Assembly (NCBI GenBank): GCA_963971285.1
Contig: OZ020259.1
Coordinates: 3,038,001 to 3,102,000, forward strand
DNA from: Astropecten irregularis
Taxonomy: Eukaryota > Echinodermata > Asteroidea > Paxillosida > Astropectinidae
Direction of reading: 5' to 3'
Length of the DNA: 64,000 bases
Shown: piece by piece, positions 32,627 to 43,810 of the stretch
How positions within the stretch are numbered: position 1 is the stretch's first letter
Layout of the letters: every line of letters starts with the position of its first letter
Translations under genes and position numbers: made by a program
Notes under the pieces: model-generated
The model's input: the letters and a program-made list of their open reading frames with translations, nothing else
What the model was told of the DNA's origin: nothing
The model's database searches: none

Positions 32627-32890
32627 TTAAAGGCAGCATCATAATTTGGCTTTTGTCAAAGAAATACAGATTCATGGGCAAAAATATCAAGACAGATACA
32701 GTAACAGTCATCTGTGAAAACTTCAGTCCCATACGGTGGCAACTTTTTGAGAAAACAGTGGAAAACGGCCACAGTATTTCTTAAGTCTTTTCTTTTTTAT
32801 GTCTGATCTTTAAAAGATCCAAAATAATATTGGTCACTGGTTTTACTCTTTTCTGGATAAATATAGCATTTCAGACAGAAAAATTTGCAT
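32627..32890 (-). mobile_element. TIR element M1, truncated on the right
   Basis: The left end TTAAAGGCAGCATCATAATT is present. The sequence follows the family to about 32885 and then stops before the usual right end. Confidence 0.65.
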
Positions 32891-33039
32891 TTAAGATCAA
32901 TCTAAAAGACCTTGGTGAAATCGATTCCTGAAACAACGAGGACAGAAAAGGTAACACTTGATTAATGACCAAATGCACACGGAGTATTTAAATTGTTTGC
33001 GATGGAAACTGTACGAAAATTGTGGGAGACATTTTAACT

Positions 33040-33403
33040 TTAAAGTATAGTATCATACTTTGGGAAAAAACGAAACAGAAATGTTCACAGATTTACTTTT
33101 AACTTACAAGGTATGAAGATGGTGGTAGTAAAAACATGCCGTTAAAATGTTCCACCTGAAATGGTGTATTTATCCAGAAATTAATAAAACAACGACCGAA
33201 AATCTTTTTGATCTTTTGAAAGATCAAAAATAAAATAGAAAAGACTTAAGAAATACTGTGGCAATTTGTCACTGTTTTCTCAAAAAGTTGGCACCGTATG
33301 GGACTGAAATGTTACTGTTACTGTTACTGTATCTTCCTTGATATTTTTGCCCATGAATCTGTATTTTCGTTGACAAAAAAGCAAAGTATGATATTACATT
33401 TAA
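33040..33403 (+). mobile_element. TIR element M1
   Basis: The left end is TTTAAAGTATAGTATCATAC and the right end is GCAAAGTATGATATTACATT then TAA. It includes a GATCTTTTGAAAGATC core. Confidence 0.8.
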
Positions 33404-34317
33404 CTCCCTTTAAAATGTCCTTTGGAAATTCACCATCCTTCTATAGAAACAGCTGTCAGCTGTCCCTTTCGTGTCCCCTGGACATTCTCATTCACGTTCA
33501 TACAACACAATCTGCGATGCATATTCTACATTCGCTTGAATTAGGACTTCTATAATACAAATGCCATTTCGCTTAAGGGATTCATACATTTTAAGGCCTA
33601 AAGGTGCATGTTCCCAGTTTGGTGAGTATATACAGAAAGAAAGAAAAGGTATAAGAGTTCGTGACGCTGGTAAGTTGGCGTTATGTTATGCCTGCATAAG
33701 GTCAATGAATGCCCGTGACGTAAATAGCGACCGCGAGACAAGGTGAGACGGTCGAGACGGACCCCTGGACACTGCAGCTGCTGGGCCGAGGACACTGCAC
33801 CGGTGCACAGTCGTATAACATGCAGAGTCAAGTATAGACCTTAGATCTCGATAACAGTATATAATGTTCGCTTATGCTAACAAGCCACTTTCTAATTCAG
33901 CTTCAAGTCGATCATTTATATGTTTGATTCTTGATTCTCACAACACGTGAGAACATTCGAATTTTCAATCTCCTGTAACCGCTGCTACAAGATATATGAA
34001 AAACCCTAGGCCTAATACATGAGATAACCATTGGAATACCTCTCTATTTTTCTGTCTTTCTCACCCATCTTCTTAAACACTGCGCAAAGGCCTTCTGTGA
34101 TGTAACTATGCAATGTCTGTCCTCGAATCGTGCGATAAAACAAGAGCCTCTTCAGTCTGGGGAATCTCTAGGCCTAAATGTTTGTGGGATCATTTAACTT
34201 GGAGCGCCAGACACTGGAAAATTAAGTCAGAAAGGGCGTACGTACTAGTATACCTTCTGATTGTGCCACACTTAATGATGCACCCAGGCTGTGAATTTCT
34301 TTTAGCTTTAGCAAGGA

Positions 34318-34600
34318 GTTACCACCATCTCTAACAGCATCTTCTGTATCACCACCAACATCTCTCTCACCCTTTTACCTCCAACATCCTCATCCCATCT
34401 TCACCACCAAGAGTATAAGTTTCACCATCTTCCAAACTGAACCTTATCGTAATCTGACTACCGCACAACATCGCGTATAAAATTATAATCAACCGTCATC
34501 ACAAAAAAGCAAAGTCATCATGACATCACTGTTCACTATCTCTATCAATCATCCAATCACCATCATCGGTTGTCGATGATGTCATCACTTAGAATGACCA
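34318..34600. repeat. ACC/ATC-rich low-complexity tract
   Basis: Short runs of CACCATC, CACCAAC and ATCATC recur with marked strand asymmetry. This looks like a decayed microsatellite upstream of the TASK gene. Confidence 0.45.
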
Positions 34601-35251
34601 ACAGATCACATCAGGTTTCACGGACTATACCGGCGACCTTAAAGTATAGCTCACGAAGTCACGAACATTGCAGCACCATTTTAACTTGAACAACATCGGC
34701 ATCAGGTTGTCAATATCATTTCCCTTTTATATACCCATCTCTAGACATCGTCAGTTTCCACATCGCCACAATCACGACGACCCGGCTAGACTATCAGTAT
34801 TTATTTGCGACATGGAACAGCCGCTGGAACACCCTCGCCACTGGAGACGAGGCCATATAGGAGCTCAATAGGTTTGTGCCACATCTGACATACACGGCGC
34901 TGGGTTTAGCTGAAACCCCGTATCCTCCGTCAAGCTCGCATTTGGCGCCAACATCTCCACACGTACACAACACACGAGCTGAACTGCCTGAGCCCCGCGC
35001 ACGTACGTACGTTCATGCATGGGAGAGATGATGATATAGCAGTATACAGTGTGCAAACCCGTATGGCTGATCACGCGACACGCCAAGCAACGACTGCATC
35101 GCCGGTAGCACCCACATTGAACACCGGCATCTGTGAGCGTACAACGGCATTCCATCGCGAGGAGCAGAGCACGGTGTCCACACTGCAGCATCATCAGCGC
35201 CCATGTTTGGAAATATCTGCCAGATGAGCCGCGTACAAGGGACAGGGAATT
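34601..35251 (+). other. 5' flank and probable 5' UTR of the TASK gene
   Basis: GC content rises over 34860-35250 compared with the AT-rich surroundings. This fits a promoter and 5' UTR. No TATA box is obvious. A 132-aa minus-strand frame here is probably a by-product of the higher GC content. Confidence 0.4.
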
Positions 35252-35534
35252 ATGAAGAGACAAAACGTGCGGACCCTAGTCCTTCTGGTCTCCACTTTTC
35301 TCTATCTTCTTGCCGGGGCGGCTGTCTTTGACGTGCTGGAGTCTCAATTTGAAGAATCGGAAAAACAGCGACTGGAGAATATCACCAAAACGCTCCAGGA
35401 TCACTACAACATGACGCCCGTCGATTTGGAGACTTTACGTACCACCATGATTAAATATGTTCCGCATAAGGCTGGTGTGCAGTGGAAATTTACGGGATCT
35501 TTTTTCTTCTGCATGACAGTGATAACCACAATTG
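35252..35534 (+). CDS. KCNK3/KCNK9: TASK-type two-pore potassium channel, exon 1
   Basis: This exon encodes residues 1-94 and the first base of Gly95. It starts MKRQNVRTL, the typical TASK N-terminus with its basic retention-type tail. The first membrane helix follows (about residues 8-30, LVLLVSTFLYLLAGAAVFDV), then the extracellular cap with LESQFEESEKQ, and the first pore helix (VQWKFTGSFFFCMTVITTIG). Potential N-glycosylation sites are N43 (NIT) and N53 (NMT); N53 matches the glycosylated position of vertebrate TASK channels. The donor is ATTG|GTAAGT at 35535, phase 1. This splits the first glycine of GYG, an intron position shared with vertebrate KCNK3/9. The start was chosen because upstream sequence offers no in-frame extension with family similarity. 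Confidence 0.95.
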
Positions 35535-35570
35535 GTAAGTGTCGTGCATCTAGCATTGCAAAGGCTTACA

Positions 35571-35596
35571 CATACATACATACATACATACATACA
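35571..35596 (+). repeat. CATA microsatellite
   Basis: Six and a half tandem CATA units lie just inside the TASK intron, about 36 bp after the donor. Confidence 0.85.
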
Positions 35597-36026
35597 GCCC
35601 CGCTCTTTGTCATAATTATTATGCCACGCTCGCATTTTTTTTTCTATGAGCTCCCAGAATGTAAATTATTAACCTCGTGTACAAATAGCTTTGACGATGT
35701 TACTGCATGAAGCATACACGTAGGGAAATTGATACACAGTCTTGTATGCCGCTATGAGTAATTGCTGCATATTATATTGGAGCTGGTGTGAAATATGGCG
35801 CGCTTGTTGGTACCAGCAACACGGGGGAATTTATACTGTGATCGTCGTACGTGTGGTTTCCTATACGCCGGTAATGGTAATTAATTGTGAACGTTGTGAA
35901 CATGCTAATCAGCTCTGCCAGGGCGTATTACGGTTAGCTGTAAGTGATACAGACATTTTACACGCAGACATGAACACAAGCATGACATCCGAGTAATGCA
36001 ATGAGTTCGTGATACGTAGGCCAAAC

Positions 36027-36110
36027 AAACAAACAAGCAAACACCCCCATCACAACAACAAACAACACCAAAAAACGATAAACAAAACAAACAACCAAAC
36101 ACCGCGATAT
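36027..36110 (+). repeat. AAAC-rich low-complexity tract
   Basis: Repeated AAACAAAC and AACAACA runs. A similar tract lies at 37305-37405. Confidence 0.7.
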
Positions 36111-36179
36111 GAATTATGCCTTTGTTAAGGTACAGCATTCACCTGTGAACAAACAAAATTTAAATAATTATTCTTTTTC

Positions 36180-36550
36180 AAAGGTATAATACATGCTTAG
36201 TTAAGGTCACAGAACAGCACTCACACTCTGTCTGATCCAGCATGTACATGAAACAATAAACCTGTTAAAATTGGAGCTCATTCGGCCATCTGAGTCACGT
36301 GAAAATAGCAAAAACCAGACTCGATTTTTCTTTTAAAACATAAAGAATGGTTTCGATCTTACCCCGAGATCAATACTGTTTTCGGTCTTTGTTTGACTGA
36401 TTTCTGGATAAATACATTATTTCAGGCGGAAATATTTCAACGGTATGTTTCTATCTACCAGCACCATCTTCATATCAAGAAAGTCATACGTTGAAATTTG
36501 TGAACATTTATGTTTGGGTATGTTACCAATCTAGTACTGTACCTTTTAAG
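36180..36550 (-). mobile_element. TIR element M2
   Basis: The left end is AAAGGTATAATACATGCTTA and the right end is TTACCAATCTAGTACTGTAC then CTTTTAA. GGTCACAGAACAGCACTCAC near the left is the M2-specific part. Confidence 0.8.
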
Positions 36551-36938
36551 ACTTGATGTAAAATTACATTTGGTGCCACTAAAAAGATGATCACTTTACG
36601 TCAGCCTATAAGTAGCTATACACGTCGAGTGTCAACATTGTAAATGTATTACGACATTCTGGAGCCGCCAGGCATTATAAGCTGACTGACCGGGAAATTG
36701 TAATAATGCAATTCATTTGCATATAATGCAGGCAGCCTAACTACATATTGATTTGGTTGCATTGATGTAATGTTCAAACCAGCATATATGTGTGATCAAT
36801 AAAGAGCATGTTACACATGGCGCCCAATATGTTAAATATTACATTCGTCCTGATTAATTTCATGTGGGGGAAAATTCATTCATATTTATTTTCGCTTAGC
36901 CAGTTTGAATAGAAACATTTAAGAACAGTATTGGAATA

Positions 36939-37095
36939 GAAAGATTTGAGGCTTAGCATGGTGACAATTGGTATGTGGATCGGTTTGCGGAAACACCATG
37001 TAATATTCGTTCGTACTTTCGCACTTCTATTTCGTTCGCACTTCTTGTTCATAAGGTATCAACGTTTCGACTAATCTGCTCTAGTCATCATCAGT
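36939..37095 (+). repeat. dispersed repeat R1
   Basis: It is nearly identical to 23637-23792, including AAGATTTGAGGCTTAGCATG and GGATCGGTTTGCGGAAACAC. Confidence 0.75.
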
Positions 37096-37259
37096 ATTGG
37101 AATAAACAAAGAAGATTAAGCGGTGGGCTTCACCAAAAAGCAAGCTTGTTGAGTGGTGAAACCCAAAATGTGTAGAATAAAACATATCATGGTAAATACT
37201 TTAAACAATTGATCCTTTATGCTACACAAAGAATGCTACAGTCAAACAAAGGAGCCCCC

Positions 37260-37405
37260 CATACGACACCCCCCTACAAAAAATCCAATATTTGTAAAAA
37301 AAAAACCAAAACAAAACAGTAAGCAGGCAAACAAACAAGCAAACGCCCCAACAACCCCCTCAAACGACAAATGAAAAACAACAACAAACAAACAAAAACA
37401 ACACT
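37260..37405 (+). repeat. A-rich and AAAC-rich low-complexity tract
   Basis: A purine-rich run with AAACAAACAAGCAAACG and AACAACAACAAAC phrases. No coding content is seen. Confidence 0.65.
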
Positions 37406-37914
37406 CCTGGTATTGGTAGAATCATCATATATCTCGTCTCTTTTCGTCCAAAAAAAAAATCAGGTTCAAAAATTGTTTCATTCAATTTTCTAGTTTATAA
37501 TATTAATAATTGTTTACTGGTACAGACGAAATATGCTGTGAAAGAATTAGGATTGTTTGTGTGTTACGGAGAAAAGAATGCTGTAAATTTGTTGAAAAAC
37601 AAATTCCGTATCTTATATTCCTGTTCTGATATATAGTTTTCATGTATATTTAGGATATGAATCATAACCATATGTGTCATGGCATTCCACCAGATGTGTA
37701 GTCTTGCATTCATCCACAGTTATAATTTAATTACTACTGACTCAACGTAAATAAAAAACAAGGGATGTATTATATTTCTATACCGCTGTTGAAATTTTTA
37801 GTCCGTTCAAGGAATATTATTAGTAACAGGATAAAGACAAAGCTATAAAAGGATGTGAAGGTCATAGTAGATGCAATGTTTGTGCGACAATATTTTGTTC
37901 ACACGCGATAGTAC

Positions 37915-38299
37915 TGGGGCCAATTTCACAGCGCTGCTAAGCACTAACATTTTCTAAGCATGTCATTTCTGCAAATGAGGCTTGCCCTTCACCGACGTGG
38001 ATGAGCACTGTATACTCAGTGCTTATGAGAGCACGTGAACAAATCACATGCTGGCTCAGGTGGGATTCGAACCCACGACCTCCTGCTTACTAGTGCAGAT
38101 GCCTTACCATGTCTTCACAAAAACAGGGTAAACAACCTAATGTCCATGTTTTGTGTATCATTTGTTATTGTTCTTTGGTTGTTGTTCACTGACCATGAAC
38201 ATCAAATGAAATTCTTAAGGGTGGTTTGTTTTATTGGGCAAGACATTTTTGTGCTAAGCACATTTTTTGTGCTTAGCAGCGCCAAGAAATTGGCCCCAG
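37915..38299. mobile_element. fold-back MITE with a nested tRNA-like insert
   Basis: The ends CTGGGGCCAATTTCACAGCG and GCCAAGAAATTGGCCCCAG are inverted. CTGCTAAGCAC near the left pairs with TGCTTAGCAGC near the right. At 38045-38112 the minus strand carries a tRNA-like head (B-box GGTTCGAATCCCACC and an A-box-like GTAAGGCATCTGC). A SINE appears to have inserted inside the element. Confidence 0.7.
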
Positions 38300-38471
38300 C
38301 ATAAAACATCCTAAAACATCAAGCCAGGTGATTGTTGAACGTGCAAACATGTAATTACAAAAACATCATTGGTTAAAATTCGTTGATGAAAACGTGATTA
38401 TACGTAAATGGAATTGTCACTGGTTCTATGACAATCCCGTTGAAGACCAGATTATTGGAATGAAAAACTCT

Positions 38472-38608
38472 CAAAGGTACAGTACATGATTGGTAACATA
38501 CCCAAACAAAAATGTTCACAGATTTACGTATAACTTTCAGGATATGAAGATGGTGCTGGTATAGAAACATACCGTTCAAATATTTGCGCCTGAAATGGTG
38601 TCCAGAAA
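38472..38608 (+). mobile_element. TIR element M2, left fragment
   Basis: It starts AAAGGTACAGTACATGATTG and follows M2 through GATGGTGCTGGTATAGAAAC to GCCTGAAATGGTG, then ends abruptly. Confidence 0.7.
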
Positions 38609-39119
38609 AATCGTGCTGTTGCCACACATTTGTCAAAAGAAAATTTTGTCCTGGTGATAGCCATAATAAAGTCAAACCTGAAGAATTTCTTCTCATATTG
38701 TAGTGTCCAGTGAAGTGATAAACAGTTTAATTTTCATATAATAATTCTCGACACAATTGTTGCGTTTTGTTTGGGACCCCCTGTTTATGGAGATATCGAC
38801 CTTCATGGTGTGAGGGTTACAATAATGTGAGCAGTTGAAAATTATTCGAACTTGGTAGAAAACATTAACACCAAATCCTAGTTCGACAAACCTATAGCTT
38901 ATATAAAACTTGTGGAGAAGTGTATATTTTGCTGGCACCGTCATTCTCCTGATTGGCCACTTCTCGATACGTCACACCAACCTTCTTTCTCTAAATGTTC
39001 TAATCCTGCAAATCGGTTAATCAAAGTAAAGCGAACGGCAAAATAGCGTTTGCAGGAAGAATGCTGGTGCCAGGCAAAATATACCCTGTCTAATTTGTTT
39101 GTGATGGAAAACGCGGCCT

Positions 39120-39253
39120 GGGGTCGATTTCACGAAGCCCTACGATCGATCGTAACTGCAGTTACGAAGGATAGCCCATCGTAAGGGGCCTATCCCACGT
39201 AATGCTTCATACGATTGATAGCAAGTTACGAAGAATTTGGTGAAATCGAACCC
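39120..39253 (+). mobile_element. fold-back MITE, GATCGATCG family
   Basis: It starts GGGGTCGATTTCACGAAGCC and ends AATTTGGTGAAATCGAACCC. The centre is TACGATCGATCGTAACTGCA. Confidence 0.85.
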
Positions 39254-39729
39254 TGATTATTATAGAGACATCTCAATTTGACAAAATTGTACCGTGTGGG
39301 TATAATCTGAGTTTTCCCATCTCCCCCATGTATTCAACGAGGTTTTGTTTTCACTCTTAAATGCCATTCTAAGCTCGCAGACGCAATACGAACGATTCAA
39401 ATTAGATTTCCGTATACGAATAAGTAGCCACGAATACCGGTAACACATTGTTTACGAGCGATTGAAATGGCCAGTTCTCCGAGTGCTAATGCTATTAAGG
39501 TTTTGAATTATGGAAAAGCCTCCGAGTTTAATCATCACAAGATGCGATTATTCAAGGATAACACGCTCACTATGCCTTTGTGAGAATGTAAAAAAAGGAG
39601 GGAAAGAAAAAGGTCTTATACTTAAAGATGTCCTGCATGCCATTGGTCTTATGAACTTTCGGCATGGACAATTAATCTGCTAAAATGATTGACATCTTGG
39701 GGATACGCCACTATAGGCCCGAACTGACC

Positions 39730-39873
39730 AGGGTCGATTTTACGAAGCCCTGCGATCGATCATAAGTCGAGTTACGAAAGATAACACATCGTAGCGGGCC
39801 TATCCCACGTAGGGCTTCGATGCAAGTCTTACGATTGATAGTAAGTTACGAAGAGTTTGGTGAAATCGACCCT
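39730..39873 (+). mobile_element. fold-back MITE, GATCGATCG family
   Basis: It starts AGGGTCGATTTTACGAAGCC and ends GAGTTTGGTGAAATCGACCC. It is a second copy within 600 bp of the one at 39120, in the same orientation. Confidence 0.85.
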
Positions 39874-40935
39874 AGGTTACGAAGCTGTCGTTATAAGGTT
39901 AGAGACTCCCCCACAAAGCAATCATCTTCGCACCTCTATGGTGACAGATATGCTAAATTTGCAAAGAAAAAAAAAGAAGAACTAGACATTGTTTAAGGTT
40001 TCCTGTGCAGGCAGTCTTTAATAATCTTTACCAGTGATATCGAATGTGGAAATAGCATCATAATGGAAAGATAGCCTGATAGAAAATTGCTCTACTTTGA
40101 TATTTGACTTTGTAAACGCTATAATAAATTTAATGCTTATAAAGTCCATATCGTATCCCTTTAATTTTTAAGTTCGCCCGATATTGTTGAATTCCTTGTA
40201 ATGTCCGTGAGCGTAAAATGTCAGGCTTATTGGCTAAACTCCAGGTAATATCACATTACAGCGTTTTCAGAGTTAAATTTAACTCTTTTTTTTTTGCCAA
40301 ACAACAATTATTTTTTGAAGTAAGAATCGGTATACGGGGTTTGGCTTTTTGCCAGGACTTTCCATGCAAGTGTCGTTGCCTCAACCTCTGTGTTCACACA
40401 CACCACACACCGTTATTTGATCCTTGTGGAGACATGGCATTGTTCTCCTTGTGCTTATAAACACTCTCCGAAGAGCAGAATTGAAATTGCTCCCATTTGA
40501 ACCAGAATCACTTTCCTAGAAATGTCTAAAGACGATCCCTTATATAAAATACTTCTCTTTGCCACCGTTAAGCATACTTTGGAAATTTCTCACTTTTGAG
40601 TTTATTCCAAAAATCCGTTTTGTGAGAACCTTGTGGAGACCTACTTAATTTATAGATTTATCCTATTGGGACATTATTCAACATATTGCGCTCATTCTCT
40701 ACAAGACACCAGAGATGTCTTCTTGTCAATGGATAAATTTGGGCAATTTCAGAAATTTATACACAGAGCAGTGAATGTGTGAAATTGCTCGGGATGGTGT
40801 GCACGTTGCAACCAAATGCCCATTTTTTTTCATCTCACCAGGGCCTGCGAGTCCTATTTAGCAAGGATGTATTCTCCTGCTATGGGGTACAGATGTCATT
40901 CTGATCTGAAAACCAGCTGTGAATTATACCACTCC

Positions 40936-41277
40936 TTAAAGGCGTAATGCATGATTGGTAAAGGTCACAGAGCAGCATTCGCACTTTGCCTGATCCAGCA
41001 TGTACATGAAATAATAAACCTCAATTGGACATCTGAGTCACGAGGAAATAGCGAAAACCAACTAATTTTGTCTTATACAACATAAAGAATGGTTTGATCT
41101 TACCCCGAAATCGATCCTGTCTTTGTTTTACGAATCTCTGGATAAATACATAATTTCAGCCGGAAATATTGTAACTACGGTATGTTTCTACCATCACCGT
41201 CTTCATACCCTGAAAGTTATACTTAAATCTGTGAATTTTCTGTTTGGATATGTTACTAATCCTGTAGTGTACCTTTA
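40936..41277 (-). mobile_element. TIR element M2
   Basis: The left end is TTAAAGGCGTAATGCATGAT and the right end is TAATCCTGTAGTGTACC then TTTAA. It touches the M1 element that begins at 41274. Confidence 0.8.
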
Positions 41278-41655
41278 AAGGTACTATCATACTTTGGAAG
41301 CATACCGAATCAGAAATCTTCACAGATTTACCTATATTACTTACAGGGTATGGAGATGGAGATGCTGATGGTATAAACATATTGTTAAAATCGTTCTGCC
41401 CGAAATGCTGTTTTTATCCAGAAGAGTACAGCCAAAGACCAAAAACAATGTTCAACTCAGTCTTTTGATCTCGGGGTGAGATCAAAACTCCATGTATGTG
41501 ATTACATTTTTCACTGTTTTCTCAAAAAGTGCGCACCGCATGGGATTGGAAATTTCACATATGACTGCTACTGTATCTTTCTTTGTATTTTTCCCCCTGA
41601 ATCTGCATTTCGTTGACAAAAAAAACCCCAAAGTATGAAGTTATATATACCTTTT
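41274..41655 (+). mobile_element. TIR element M1 abutting an M2 element
   Basis: The left end is TTTAAAGGTACTATCATACT. The right end is degenerate (CCAAAGTATGAAGTTATATA then TACCTTTT). It shares the bases TTTAAA with the preceding M2 copy. Confidence 0.75.
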
Positions 41656-41956
41656 ACCGAAGAACGAGACAGTGTACTTGTTTTAACTCCATATTCGATT
41701 GGGAAAAGGAGTGCATTTTCAATGAACTTTTATATCGTTGCTAGCCAATTTGTCCGAAATGGCAGCTCTTTAATCATAACATTCTCACATTACAAACTTA
41801 ACGAGATGAATATTCACACCCATGACAGCTTTAGCAAAAACATGTGTGTGGACCGTAAAGACGACATTTTTCAAGGGTGCATTTGGCTTCATATTTTTAT
41901 AACGCCCGAGGACAACAGAAAAAGTCTACTATCACGTAAAGTGACTAGACAATACA

Positions 41957-42092
41957 AGGGTCGATTTCACCTCATCGTAACTTACTATCAATCGTAGGAC
42001 TTACGGTGCATTGCAGCCCTACGTAGCATACGATGGGTTATCCTTCGTAACTCGAGTTACGATCGATCGTAGGGCTTCTTGAAATCGACCCC
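41957..42092 (-). mobile_element. fold-back MITE, GATCGATCG family
   Basis: It starts AGGGTCGATTTCACCTCATC and ends GATCGTAGGGCTTCTTGAAA then TCGACCCC. It is in the opposite orientation to 39120. Confidence 0.85.
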
Positions 42093-42329
42093 ATGACCAA
42101 GTAATCTTATAAAACACTTCGTAAATTTGTTTTTCTTGCTGCGTCGAGACTTCAAGCTTTCCAAGATTTGCGACTTTTAGACTCGTTTTGAAATTAACAC
42201 CCCCGGAAAAAAATTGAGTTGCACACTCCGAAGGAAGATGTATTGTAAGGCACTTGGATGCGTGGTTCATTTCAAAGGCTCTACTCCAATAATGGGTTTT
42301 ACGACATGCACTCCTTAGCAGGTGTATAA

Positions 42330-42560
42330 AGGTACACATGCTCGTGTGTGGAGTGCGAGCCGCTTGAAAAAATGTTGACTACGCCGAGCTTTAGCGGTGT
42401 AGTTTGTCAGGCCTCCGAGGGGGAAAGGGAGGCGTACTGCCTGCAGGTAAAATGCCGTCACCTCAGAGCTGCCGAGTCTAAGCATCGCGGAGGTTGCCCT
42501 CTTTTCACAGGGCCGATGGGAGGAGTGTTATACGGTGAAACCCTTCTCCCGACCGACATC
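42330..42560. other. GC-richer patch inside the TASK intron
   Basis: GC is clearly above the local background, with several CpG. A 73-aa frame crosses it but shows no family motif. It could be a regulatory element or an unrecognised exon. Confidence 0.35.
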
Positions 42561-42694
42561 AATCGATAACACATCTTTATTATACTGTGTGATGCACAAC
42601 ACATCATGCACAGAAATGTCAAGTGTTTAGAAATTGCACACCTGATGGAATTTGTGACGGACTGAACCGCGAGAAAACATCCTTCTAATTGTTA

Positions 42695-42765
42695 TCATCA
42701 AATACATGTTATAAACTGCTGCAAACTGTTCATCAGCCAAAATGACCTGAAATATATCAAATGTA
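42695..42765 (-). repeat. SINE tail, inverted
   Basis: TATAAACTGCTGCAAACTGT followed by TCATCAGCCAAAATGACCTG is the reverse of the tail at 8010 and 29768. Confidence 0.6.
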
Positions 42766-43504
42766 GCCTTCCCCCTTACCATACATAGTGAATATCGATA
42801 AGATAATACGCCCCTAGGTCTATGGTATACGCACATACTGTAGCGCACAGCCCATTTAATACACGACGTACATACGTACGTATGCCTGCCGCTCGCTTAT
42901 ATATGTATTAAAAGCATTTTGGTGGAAAGCGGTCAGAATATGAAATTAAAAGCAAATATTCAACCCCATTCACGATCCGGCGTTTTATAATTTTATCCAC
43001 GTCGTAAGTACCAGGCTAGTTGGAGCCGGATGTTCGGCGCAGCGCGCACGGGCGCTGTTAATGCGGGGAGCACGCTGCCCTTTTCCCCCTCCATCTCGTT
43101 CTGTCCTTTTGGTCGTCCCGTGTAAAACGAGCCGGAAGCCAAAATACTACTTACATGTTATGGGAACACAGTGAAGGGCCATTAGGAGATTGGTTGAAAT
43201 TGAATTGCAAAGCAGTATATATACACACGCTGTGAGACTTGCCATGTCCAATAATATCACCGGTGCATTGCTGTGCGTTTCTGTAATAATGCTCTTACAT
43301 TATATTAGGTAAGGTGCCACCAGTGATGTGTTTACATAGCGCATTTACAATGAGATGACGCGAGAGTCTTCGAGATGTTTGAAGAATTAAAAGCAAATTC
43401 TAAAGATGCATTATGCCTAATATTAAAAACCCAAAAGTAAAATCCAATTGAAACAAAATCGAAATGCAAAAATATTTTTACAAATCAAAAACAACATTTT
43501 GGCC

Positions 43505-43810
43505 GTGATATGGCCGATGGTCTTTCCTATGAAATTGAACGAATTTGTGCACGATTTTACTCATAATAAGGGTTTAATTCCAGCGACTGCAAATCTTGAG
43601 ACTTGTATCCCTAATCGAGATACTTTACATTTTTGCTTTTCTCCACTTAGGGGTAAATTATGGCCGATGGTCTTTCTCATGAAACTGGACGATTCGGTGC
43701 ACTATTTTACACATACTGTGGTTTCAACCCTAGCGGCTTCGAAACTTGAGTATTTTGTCCATAAGCGTGATACTTTACATCACCCTTTTGGCTTTTCTCC
43801 AACCAGGAGC
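43505..43810 (+). repeat. two-copy 150-bp tandem duplication with an open frame
   Basis: TGGCCGATGGTCTTTC at 43511 recurs at 43661. The period is 150 bp, exactly 50 codons, and one frame stays open through both copies (WPMVFPMKLNEFVHDFTH, then WPMVFLMKLDDSVHYFTH). Both copies end in RDTLH and FSP..R. The frame has no ATG at its start and no known domain. It could be a decayed coding repeat or a non-coding duplication. Confidence 0.6.

Noticed and set aside
34865-35263. 132-aa minus frame over the TASK 5' region
   Set aside because: It is antisense to the TASK 5' UTR and start, in a GC-richer stretch that lowers stop frequency. It has no family features.
35535-35710. Read-through extension of TASK exon 1 (152-aa frame)
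   Set aside because: A strong GTAAGT donor and a perfect match of exon 2 to the filter sequence show that this is intron.
38045-38112. Possible functional tRNA gene (minus strand)
   Set aside because: A- and B-boxes are present, but no acceptor stem pairing was found and the sequence sits inside a mobile element.
41635-41997. 120-aa plus frame
   Set aside because: It starts within an M1 right end and finishes in a fold-back element; no domain was recognised.
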